The notes under the pieces: generated by a model
Seen by the model: the letters and a program-made list of their open reading frames with translations, nothing else
Database searches by the model: none
Told to the model about the DNA's origin: nothing
Made by a program: the position numbers and the translations under genes
NCBI RefSeq assembly: GCF_034263275.1
Contig: NZ_CP139559.1
Span: forward strand, 2,418,001-2,482,000
DNA from: Mucilaginibacter sp. cycad4
GTDB taxonomy: Bacteria > Bacteroidota > Bacteroidia > Sphingobacteriales > Sphingobacteriaceae
DNA length: 64,000 bases
Reading direction: 5' to 3'
Shown: positions 17,749 through 25,539 of the stretch, in pieces
Layout: each line of letters begins with the position of its first letter
Numbering within the stretch: position 1 is the stretch's first letter

Positions 17749-18726
17749 ATGAGAAACCAAACTACCACTAACAACAACTTAACCAACAGGCTTATCCGCA
17801 TGCATCTGATTGCGGGATTGCTGCTTTTAATAATTTCGGGGGCCAAAGCTCAACAGGCAAAGGACCCTGCTATTATCGGTCGATGGGATATAACTATCGA
17901 CAAAGGCGGCAAAAGCCTGCCTTCATGGCTTGAAGTTCAAAAATCAGGCACACATACCCTGATTGGCCGTTTTACCTACGCTTTCGGTAGCGCGCGCCCT
18001 ATTTCGGAGGTTAAACCACATGACGGCAAATACAGTTTTTCTATCCCCCCACAATGGGAGGAGGGAAACCGGAACATGGATTTTGAATTTGAGCTTAAAG
18101 GCGAAGAATTAACCGGGACAATGGTATACACAGATGGGGTTACATACCATTTCACCGGCGTAAGGGCTCCTTTAATGGCAAGGGCAAAGGCACCGGTTTG
18201 GGGGAAGCCTGTTAAAGTGTTTAACGATAAAGATACCAAAGGCTGGCATACCGACGGCAAAAACCAATGGGTAGTTGAATCGGGTATTTTAAGAAGCAAG
18301 CACTCCGGAGCAAATCTTATTACCGATCAAAAATTCAGCGACTTTAAACTGCATATCGAATTTCGCTATCAAAAAGGCAGTAACAGTGGTGTTTATCTGA
18401 GAGGACGTTACGAGGTGCAGGTTATCGACACTAAAACCGGCGAACCTGAACCTATCAACAACCAGTTCAGCGCTATTTATGGCTTCCTGCCGCCTAACAA
18501 AATGATGGCGAAAAATGCCGGAGAATGGCAGTCATACGATATTACACTGGTAGGGCGATTAGTTACCATCGTAGCCAATGGCACTATGGTAATATGTCAG
18601 CAGGAGATACCGGGCATTACCGGCGGTGCTATCGATAGCAAAGAAGGTGAACCGGGGCCATTGCTGATCCAGGGAGACCACGGCCCTATCGATTACAGGA
18701 ACATTATCGTTACTCCGGCAAAATAA
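17749..18726 (+). CDS. Secreted DUF1080 (3-keto-disaccharide hydrolase-like) protein
   Basis: A 325-residue protein with a signal peptide (LIAGLLLLIISGAKAQQ). Residues about 38-135 form a small beta domain (RWDITIDKGGKSLPSWLEV). Residues about 150-325 are a DUF1080 concanavalin-like domain with its usual motifs: KVFNDKDTKGWH, WVVESGILRSK, FSDFKLHIEFRYQKGSNSGVYLRGRYEVQV, GEWQSYDITLVGR and GPLLIQGDHGPIDYRNI (quoted in pieces). Some DUF1080 proteins hydrolyse 3-keto-glycosides, while others look non-catalytic and bind sugars. It is divergent from the ECF sigma gene, so it may respond to the same signal. It ends 85 bases before element copy B, whose first arm (CAGCCTCTTTTTT at 18835-18847) may help terminate it. 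Confidence 0.88.
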   Translation: MRNQTTTNNNLTNRLIRMHLIAGLLLLIISGAKAQQAKDPAIIGRWDITIDKGGKSLPSWLEVQKSGTHTLIGRFTYAFGSARPISEVKPHDGKYSFSIPPQWEEGNRNMDFEFELKGEELTGTMVYTDGVTYHFTGVRAPLMARAKAPVWGKPVKVFNDKDTKGWHTDGKNQWVVESGILRSKHSGANLITDQKFSDFKLHIEFRYQKGSNSGVYLRGRYEVQVIDTKTGEPEPINNQFSAIYGFLPPNKMMAKNAGEWQSYDITLVGRLVTIVANGTMVICQQEIPGITGGAIDSKEGEPGPLLIQGDHGPIDYRNIIVTPAK

Positions 18727-18810
18727 ATTAATAAAATCGTCATAGGGGGATCTAAGCAATTAGCCCCCTCTAAATCTCCCCCGAAACGGAAGACTTGAAA
18801 GCAGCTTTTT

Positions 18811-19100
18811 TAGCAGCTGTATCATAATCACGATCAGCCTCTTTTTTAACTTATTTCAGATACTTAATCGATATATACTTTTGAATTGGGTTGACTCTAC
18901 CAACAAAAGGGGGGGTTAACAGGGTTAACACAATTCAGGGTTAATATTTAATTAAATTGCTTACAATCAGGTAATTGAATGATTTTTATGCTAAAAATAG
19001 GTTAACCCCCTTTTTGTGTAAATATTATCAGTTAAATTTCAATTCACAGGTAACATAACACCCGGGTTGGTCAATTTAATTTATGATACAGCCTCTTTGG
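18811..19100 (-). repeat. MITE-like non-coding element, copy B (inverted)
   Basis: About 290 bp, the inverted partner of 6239-6552. Terminal repeats share GCTGTATCATAA (18816-18827 and the complement of 19081-19092). The GTTAAC-centred internal arms (18905-18920 and 19001-19015) and both long identity blocks are kept. It lacks about 33 bases present in copy A. Like copy A it occupies a convergent junction, here between DUF1080 and the rubredoxin-tailed gene. A small hairpin AGCCTC-tttgggt-GAGGCT (19090-19108) sits at the outer end, just before the rubredoxin gene's stop. Confidence 0.85.
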
Positions 19101-19110
19101 GTGAGGCTAA

Positions 19111-20553
19111 TTAATCAGCCTGATATATCAGCTCCGCAAAATTTTCCTTTTCGGCACCGCAGGTTGGGCATTCATAATCGCCTAAGTTTTCAAAGGCTAC
19201 TCCAGGCTCTATTTTATTAAAGATATCCCCATACAATTCATCATAAATGGTGAAACAGCTTTTACATTGATGAACAGTTTTTTGATTCGAGGATTTAACT
19301 TCAGTATTGGTTTTGCTTACCTGTAAAGGGGATAGATTATTGATTTGCTGTTCATAAAACATAGCACAAAGCGCTGTCAGGTGCCTGCTTAAATCTGCTT
19401 TTGCTACACCTTGTTTATATATCACAAATTCGCGGGTGTTGTGATTAAAGTCGCGGGTATGCACAATTTCAAACTCATCGGGCATCCGTGCGCGGATCAT
19501 AACAGAACCATAGATCCCCGATTTAGGCGATCGCTTAATAGCAAAGCTCAAGCCATAAGTTCGCAAATCGGCCTCTTCAAATTCGCTTACCAATTGCTGT
19601 TTAAGTTCAAGACAGGGACTGCAAAGGTCTTCAACCTGCCAGTTAAGCTCATTTGAAGCATGCCTGATATTTACCCGGTATTTATTAAGCAGGTTGCCCC
19701 ATAATGGACGGTGCCTGGCCTCTATATTTTTAATGAGCAGAGATTTCCATGGACTAAAATATAATTGCCCAACCCTGGTTTGCATGCACAGGTTACAGAT
19801 GTCTTTCAAAAATTCAATATCAAAAAGTTCATGGCGCCTGTAAATACCCAACCAGTATTTATTGCCTTGCTTGTTAAAACCCTCATAATAGGGTAATTGA
19901 AATTCAGGAATAATAAGTGGCTGATCAATTTCCTGGGTCACAAACTGGTGGCCGGCAGTAACCAATTGATAAAGCTCATCGGGATTAATTTCAACCTGAT
20001 CGTAAAACAGCTTCTTGTTGGCAAATATTACCTGCTGTATAGCTTTGCCTATGGCAGGGATATCATCCGAATAAACCAGTACGGGCCAGCAATAGAGGAT
20101 GTTAGTTTTAGGGAACCGGATATACAAATACCAGTAGTTACTTACCGGCGAAGAAATAAAGTTAAGGTTACCTGTAAAAAACGAAGCAAAAGTCTGGTTG
20201 CTGTCAACCAGGTTTATTTTCAGTTCGGGTTGATAATCAAACAGGTCGAATATGTCTTTATAAACACCTTCTTTGAGCCAGTTCTCCTGGTTAAAAATAC
20301 CATCAGCAATGTAAGAGCTGGTGATGTTGGGGTAAGTATCCTGGTTAATTTCATGGTCAATACCGGCACCCAGCATATCAAATTCCAGGTCCTCCAGTTG
20401 TGCTTCTTCAATTTCAAAATATAGTTGCTGCCGGTTTCCAAAACGGACCTGTTTAGCACCCGCATTTTGCGCGATGATGAGCATCTCGTAAAAATCACCG
20501 GCAGATGCTACACCTCCCGGCAAATTAATCTTAATTAGTTGCTTATTATCCAT
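19111..20553 (-). CDS. Rubredoxin-tailed protein with nitrite/sulfite reductase-like domains
   Basis: A 480-residue cytoplasmic protein. The C-terminus (about 425-480) is a rubredoxin domain with two iron-binding pairs, CKSC and CPTCGA. The N-terminal part begins like the ferredoxin-like half domain of nitrite/sulfite reductases (IKINLPGGVASAGDFYEML) and the middle has HELFDIEFLKDICNLCMQTRVGQLYF-like and EDLCSPCLELKQQ segments (read in parts). The siroheme/4Fe-4S spacing C-x5-C ... C-x3-C is absent; instead there are two CxxC pairs, so it is unlikely to be a working siroheme reductase. It starts 4 bases after the nitrate reductase stop, so an electron carrier or assembly role for nitrate reduction is inferred. 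Confidence 0.75.
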   Translation of the reverse strand: MDNKQLIKINLPGGVASAGDFYEMLIIAQNAGAKQVRFGNRQQLYFEIEEAQLEDLEFDMLGAGIDHEINQDTYPNITSSYIADGIFNQENWLKEGVYKDIFDLFDYQPELKINLVDSNQTFASFFTGNLNFISSPVSNYWYLYIRFPKTNILYCWPVLVYSDDIPAIGKAIQQVIFANKKLFYDQVEINPDELYQLVTAGHQFVTQEIDQPLIIPEFQLPYYEGFNKQGNKYWLGIYRRHELFDIEFLKDICNLCMQTRVGQLYFSPWKSLLIKNIEARHRPLWGNLLNKYRVNIRHASNELNWQVEDLCSPCLELKQQLVSEFEEADLRTYGLSFAIKRSPKSGIYGSVMIRARMPDEFEIVHTRDFNHNTREFVIYKQGVAKADLSRHLTALCAMFYEQQINNLSPLQVSKTNTEVKSSNQKTVHQCKSCFTIYDELYGDIFNKIEPGVAFENLGDYECPTCGAEKENFAELIYQAD

Positions 20554-20557
20554 TAGT

Positions 20558-23500
20558 TCAAGCTTTTACTAATTGCTGCTGAAGCACTTCTTCAAGCAGT
20601 CGTTTTACTTCCGGGCGACATGATCCGCAACCTGTTCCGGCCCCGGTCTGGCTGCAAACATCAGCCAGCTGTGTACAGCCGCCGGCTACTTTATTACGGA
20701 TATTATCGGCACCCACATTATTACAACTACAAACCAGTTTGCCTAAAACAGGCTCGGCCGTTTTGCCGCTGCGAAGTAATTTAAGTCGCTTATCGCTGAG
20801 CTCAGTTTTGTTGGCTATCAGTTCCCTGAATTCCTGGAACTCGCCTTTATCGCCAATTAAAATGGTGCCCACCAGCCTGTCCTGGTGAATAATGCATTTT
20901 TTATAATAGCGCTTGGCCTTGTCTATAAATACAATTTCCTCATAGTCTTTTTCATTAGGGCAATCAGATAAACCGATACTGCACAAATCAAAACCATGAA
21001 TTTTAATAATATTCATAAACAGGCTGCCCTTATAGTAACTGGCGATATCGCCATTCATATAACCTGCAACAACAGCCGCCTGTTGCTCCGCAGCGGCAGT
21101 TATACCGTATAAAGTACCGTTAAATTCGGCAATTTCGCCTATGGCGTATATATTGGGGTCGCTGGTGAGCAACCGTTCGTTTACAATTACGCCACGCTTA
21201 ATTTCAAGACCGCAATCCTTGGCTATCTCCAGGTTTGGCGTGGTACCGATAGCCAGGATCATGGCATCGCAATCAATTTTGCGCCCGCTTTTTAAACCGA
21301 TCCCGGTAAGCTTGTTGCGGCCGTAAAATAACTGTACTTCATCGTCATAAAAAATATCACAACCCTGGTCAACCATTTCTTCGTGCAGGAGCCTGCTGCC
21401 CAATTCATCCAACTGGCGGTTTAAAAACCTTGATGTACGCTGAATGATGGTGATCGTAATTCCTATTTCACGCAATGAGGCGGCCATTTCCAGGCCTAAC
21501 AAGCCACCACCCACAATAACCACGTGCCCGTTTTTGGGTACATGTTTTTTAAAATTATCGGCATCGTTACGGCTACGCATGCTGAAAATCCCCGGCAGCG
21601 ATGGTACATTTTTAGGAATTGCCGCCCGGCTACCGGTAGCCAGCAGCAATACATCGTAATATGTTTTTACGCCCCGGCTATCCAGCACATATTTGTTAAC
21701 ACGGTCTATTTTCTCGACACTTACGCCGCGTAATAGCCTTATTTTAAGTTCAGGCTCTTCTTCATCGGTCATTTTAACCAACTGCTCCCAGCGCTGTTCG
21801 CCGCTGATATAATCGGGCAGCATAACACGGTTGTAAAAAGGGTGATCTTCTTTACTGAAAATGATGATCTCGTCATCCTTGTTCAGCTCCCGGTATGATC
21901 GTACAAAGCCATGCGCACCGGCACCGGCGCCAACAACCACAATTCGTTGAAAAGGCTTTTTGTATTTTTGAATTTTTACCGCGCAATACTTAAAATCCGG
22001 CTCTTTTGATATCGGGTCAAGAGCGTCATTGGTAACGTTGTTAATGCGGTGCAGATCGTTGTTAAGGATCTTGCCCCAATGCATCGGCACAAAAACAACA
22101 CCCTGCTTTATCTGTTCGGTAATCCTGGCCTTTACCCTCACTTCACCCCTTCGGGATGTAATGATAGTGACATCACCTTCCCTGATCTCCAATGCTTCAG
22201 CATCAGCAGGATTGATCTCGATAAATGACTCTTTAATATGCTGGTTAAGCTTATTCACCTTACCGGTTTTGCTCATAGTATGCCATTGATCGCGGATGCG
22301 GCCGGTAGTCAGAATGAAAGGATAGTCGCCGTCAGTAGTTTCGCTGGTGTGCGCATCCGGTACCGCGCTTATCTTAGCGTTACCTGTTTCTGTATAAAAT
22401 TGCTTGTCGGTAAATAGACGGGGTGTTCCTGGTATTGCATTACGTTTTTTGTAAGGCCATTGCACCGACCGCTGTTGTATGATAGTTTCGTGCGTAAGCC
22501 CGTTGATATCAATATTGGTTTTCCCGGTGAGTTTAGCATGCTCGGCATAAATTTCGGCAGCATTTTTAAAATCAAAGCCTTTATACCCCATTTTTTGAGC
22601 AAAACGGCAAATGATCTCGCTGTCCGGCATAGCCTCGCCCGGCGGGTCAAGTACTTTGCTCAAATAACTGATACGCCTTTCAGAATTGGTCATAGTCCCC
22701 TCCTTTTCGGCCCAGGCGGCTGCGGGGAGGATTACATCGGCATAAGCCAGTGTTTCGGGCTTGTTGCTGATCTCCTGAACCACTACAAACTTTGCTTTTT
22801 TCAAAGCCTCTTCGGCAAGGCGCACGTTTGGCAGACTGGTTAAGGGGTTGGTACACATGATCCAGATGGCTTTGAGGCGGCCATCATTCAGGGCTTCAAA
22901 CATTTCGGTGGCGGTAAGGCCGGGTTTGGCGGCTATTTCCGTTCCTCCCCAAAACTTCTGTACCTCTGCCCTGTCTGCAGGGTTGGTTAATACACGATGC
23001 GCCGGTAAAAGATTAGCAAGGCCTCCCACTTCGCGCCCCCCCATGGCATTTGGTTGCCCGGTTAGTGATAACGGGCCTGAACCTGGTTTACCAATATGGC
23101 CTGTTATCAGGCTGAGGTTTAGGAGGCTCAAATTTTTATTTACCCCAACAGAGCTTTGATTTAGCCCCATTGTCCACATCGAAATAAAGCCTTTGGCTTC
23201 GCCGATATAACTGGCAGCTAACCTGATGTCACTCTCGCTTACACCACAAATAACAGATGATTCGGCAAGCGTGCGTTCAAATACTAATTTACTGTACTGC
23301 TCAAAACCATCAGCATGTTTGGTCACAAAATCAATATCGATGTCGCCGTTCTCAATCAATACCCTGCCAATGGCATGGTTGAGGGTGATATCGGTACCCG
23401 GATTTAACTGCAGATGCAGATCGGCGTTGCTGCAGGTATCCGTAACACGAGGGTCAACTACGATGATCTTTACATCGGGATTTGCAGCTTTATGTGCTTC

Positions 23501-24073
23501 AACCCTTCTCCATAAAATAGGATGGCACCAGGCAGGATTGGCTCCCGTAACATAAAAACAATCGGCCAGCTCAATATCGTCATAGCAAACAGGTACGGTA
23601 TCCTCGCCCAAAGCAATTTTATACGCGGCAACCGCACTACTCATACACAAACGCGAATTGGTATCGATATTATTACTACCGATAAAGCCTTTAATCAGCT
23701 TATTTACAACATAATATTCTTCGGTAAGGCATTGCCCGGATGCGTAAAATGCAACCGAATCCGGCCCGTATTTATTGATGAACGTTTTAAAAATGGCTGC
23801 TGTACGCTCCAGTGCATCATCCCAGCTTACCCTTTGCAGGGGCATGCTCTTATTATAACGCATTTGAGGATACAGCAGCCTGTCGGTTTTATCATTGGCT
23901 GTGTAATGCAGGTTAAGCCCCTTACTACACAGCATCCCTTTATTTACAGGATAGTCTTTATCGCCCTCAAGCGTTATACTGCCATTTTTTTCTTTATTTA
24001 TTACCACGCCGCAGCCTACCCCGCAGTAGCAGCAAGTACTTTTAAATGAATTTTGAGGGCGTTTGTTAGACAT
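20558..24073 (-). CDS. nasA: Assimilatory nitrate reductase fused to FAD/NAD(P)H reductase and BFD domain
   Basis: A 1171-residue fusion. Residues 1 to about 690 are a molybdopterin nitrate reductase of the NasA/NapA type: 4Fe-4S ligands C14, C17, C21 and C49 (CCYCGVGCG ... GMLCSKG), the probable Mo-ligand Cys in SRLCMSSA near residue 140, and a C-terminal molydopterin-dinucleotide binding part (PFILTTGRIRDQWHTMSKTG). Residues about 708-1090 are an NAD(P)H-linked FAD oxidoreductase like the NirB N-terminus (RIVVVGAGAGAHGF; VVIVGGGLLGLEMA; NIYAIGEIAEFNG). Residues about 1110-1165 are a BFD-type 2Fe-2S domain (CSCNN ... TGCGSCRPEV). The fusion would pass electrons from NAD(P)H to nitrate in one chain, the jobs of NasA and NasB/C elsewhere. 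No signal peptide, so cytoplasmic and assimilatory. Confidence 0.92.
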   Translation of the reverse strand: MSNKRPQNSFKSTCCYCGVGCGVVINKEKNGSITLEGDKDYPVNKGMLCSKGLNLHYTANDKTDRLLYPQMRYNKSMPLQRVSWDDALERTAAIFKTFINKYGPDSVAFYASGQCLTEEYYVVNKLIKGFIGSNNIDTNSRLCMSSAVAAYKIALGEDTVPVCYDDIELADCFYVTGANPAWCHPILWRRVEAHKAANPDVKIIVVDPRVTDTCSNADLHLQLNPGTDITLNHAIGRVLIENGDIDIDFVTKHADGFEQYSKLVFERTLAESSVICGVSESDIRLAASYIGEAKGFISMWTMGLNQSSVGVNKNLSLLNLSLITGHIGKPGSGPLSLTGQPNAMGGREVGGLANLLPAHRVLTNPADRAEVQKFWGGTEIAAKPGLTATEMFEALNDGRLKAIWIMCTNPLTSLPNVRLAEEALKKAKFVVVQEISNKPETLAYADVILPAAAWAEKEGTMTNSERRISYLSKVLDPPGEAMPDSEIICRFAQKMGYKGFDFKNAAEIYAEHAKLTGKTNIDINGLTHETIIQQRSVQWPYKKRNAIPGTPRLFTDKQFYTETGNAKISAVPDAHTSETTDGDYPFILTTGRIRDQWHTMSKTGKVNKLNQHIKESFIEINPADAEALEIREGDVTIITSRRGEVRVKARITEQIKQGVVFVPMHWGKILNNDLHRINNVTNDALDPISKEPDFKYCAVKIQKYKKPFQRIVVVGAGAGAHGFVRSYRELNKDDEIIIFSKEDHPFYNRVMLPDYISGEQRWEQLVKMTDEEEPELKIRLLRGVSVEKIDRVNKYVLDSRGVKTYYDVLLLATGSRAAIPKNVPSLPGIFSMRSRNDADNFKKHVPKNGHVVIVGGGLLGLEMAASLREIGITITIIQRTSRFLNRQLDELGSRLLHEEMVDQGCDIFYDDEVQLFYGRNKLTGIGLKSGRKIDCDAMILAIGTTPNLEIAKDCGLEIKRGVIVNERLLTSDPNIYAIGEIAEFNGTLYGITAAAEQQAAVVAGYMNGDIASYYKGSLFMNIIKIHGFDLCSIGLSDCPNEKDYEEIVFIDKAKRYYKKCIIHQDRLVGTILIGDKGEFQEFRELIANKTELSDKRLKLLRSGKTAEPVLGKLVCSCNNVGADNIRNKVAGGCTQLADVCSQTGAGTGCGSCRPEVKRLLEEVLQQQLVKA

Positions 24074-24081
24074 TTTTTTTA

Positions 24082-24195
24082 AGCTAAAAGCTTAAGGCTG
24101 AAAGCCAAAAGCTCTTTTATTATTATCGTTATTCTATATTCAAAGCCGAAAGCTTAACCTTACAGCTTTTCGCTTTCGGCCTTCTGCTTTAAGCT
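24082..24195. repeat. Intercistronic long inverted repeat of AAAGC-type units
   Basis: 32-base arms at 24082-24113 and 24164-24195 are complementary at about 27 positions, separated by 50 bases that contain another partial unit (AAAGCCGAAAGCTTAA). The arms consist of degenerate heptamers such as AAAGCTT, AAGGCTG and AAAGCCA. One arm covers the last codons and stop of the narK-type gene; the other ends 8 bases before the nitrate reductase start. In mRNA it can form a long stem between the transporter and reductase cistrons. Confidence 0.7.
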
Positions 24196-25481
24196 CCTAA
24201 GGCTAAAGCGGGTTCATCTGCTGTTTGAGGCTCGGCCTGTTTTTGAAAACGGGTGATCAGCACAATCACGGAAATTACCATAACGGTTATACCGATGTAG
24301 GTAAATGCCTCTATATAGGTGATATGCTCTGATTTGAAAAGAAATCCAAACAGCATCCCTCCGAGGTTACCGCCGGCACCTACAATACCACTTACCATCC
24401 CCACATTTTTACTATTAATGAACGGAACTATACCATAAGTAGCACCGTTTGACATTTTAAGGAACAGCGCAAACGAAAGCATGGAAATAATAGCCATTGT
24501 AAGGCTTCCCGAATTTGCAAACAGAACAAGGCCGATACCTTCCAGCAGCAGTACGCCGGCAAGCAATAAACCTTTGCCCCGCATTCCGAATTTGCCGCCA
24601 ACTTTGTCAGATACAATACCGCCTAATGCGCGAGCAAAAATGTTCATGAATCCAAAAATACCTGCCCAGAAACCAGCCGAACTTTGCGACAGGTGAAAAG
24701 TATCCACAAAATGTAATGAAGCTACGTTGTCAAAAGTGATCTCCATACCAAAACACATGGCATAGGCCAGGGTAAGCGCCCAAACGCGCCAGTCGGCTAA
24801 TATCGACCAGTCGGTTTTTGATGGATTGGTTTTGGCATAGCCCACTTCATCATAGTTACCGTTAGGCGTGTCCTTAGTAAACTTCCAGTATACAAAGGCA
24901 ATTACCAGCATCATTACACCCGGAACTATCATCGCGTATCTCCATGCTTCGGCCTTGGTGAAGCCGGCGCCTACTATGGCGGCGAATATTAAAGGCATCA
25001 CCATATTGGTTACGCCACCGCCAAGATTGCCCCAACCACCGGTTACCGCGTTGGCCGTACCTTTTATATTAGGCGCAAACATCATAGAAGTATGGAACTG
25101 GGTAATTACAAACGACGAACCTATTACACCGATAGCCAGGCGAAACAGCAAGAATGAAGTATAATCATGTGCCAGGCCTACCAAAAACACAGGTAAGGAC
25201 CCAATAATTAATAACCTGACTGCCGTTTTGCGCGGCCCCCAGGTATCACAAAGCTTGCCTATAATAAGACGGGCTATAATGGTTGCGGCTACCGATGCAA
25301 TGATGGTATTACCCACCTGTCCTTTGCTTAGATGCAGTTCGGCACGGATAGTTGGCATTAATGGCGCCAGGCCGAACCAGCCAAAAAAGCATACAAAAAA
25401 CATGAGCCATGTGATGTGAAAGGTGCGCATTTGTACACCCTTTAATGAAAATATGTTGAGTTTGGTAAGTTGTTTTTCCAT
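24189..25481 (-). CDS. narK: Nitrate/nitrite transporter, MFS NNP family
   Basis: A 430-residue, 12-helix major facilitator protein. Both nitrate-signature motifs of the NNP family are present: GGWGNLGGGVTNM at about residues 152-164 and GIVGAGGNLGGMLFG at about 370-384. The expected RLxxGKLCDxxGPR loop between helices 2 and 3 is also seen (ARLIIGKLCDTWGPRKTAVR). It imports nitrate (possibly exchanging nitrite) across the inner membrane. It lies 58 bases after the porin gene and upstream of nitrate reductase, in one apparent operon. Confidence 0.92.
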   Translation of the reverse strand: MEKQLTKLNIFSLKGVQMRTFHITWLMFFVCFFGWFGLAPLMPTIRAELHLSKGQVGNTIIASVAATIIARLIIGKLCDTWGPRKTAVRLLIIGSLPVFLVGLAHDYTSFLLFRLAIGVIGSSFVITQFHTSMMFAPNIKGTANAVTGGWGNLGGGVTNMVMPLIFAAIVGAGFTKAEAWRYAMIVPGVMMLVIAFVYWKFTKDTPNGNYDEVGYAKTNPSKTDWSILADWRVWALTLAYAMCFGMEITFDNVASLHFVDTFHLSQSSAGFWAGIFGFMNIFARALGGIVSDKVGGKFGMRGKGLLLAGVLLLEGIGLVLFANSGSLTMAIISMLSFALFLKMSNGATYGIVPFINSKNVGMVSGIVGAGGNLGGMLFGFLFKSEHITYIEAFTYIGITVMVISVIVLITRFQKQAEPQTADEPALALGA

Positions 25482-25539
25482 GATCGTTTTAAATTAAAAG
25501 CAGGTCATTAATATTATCTTATGGATTTTCGCCCACGTA

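Noticed and set aside
24082..24195. Possible insertion sequence scar between narK and nasA
   Set aside because: No transposase remnant; the arms are built from degenerate short units, which fits a local repeat rather than IS ends.
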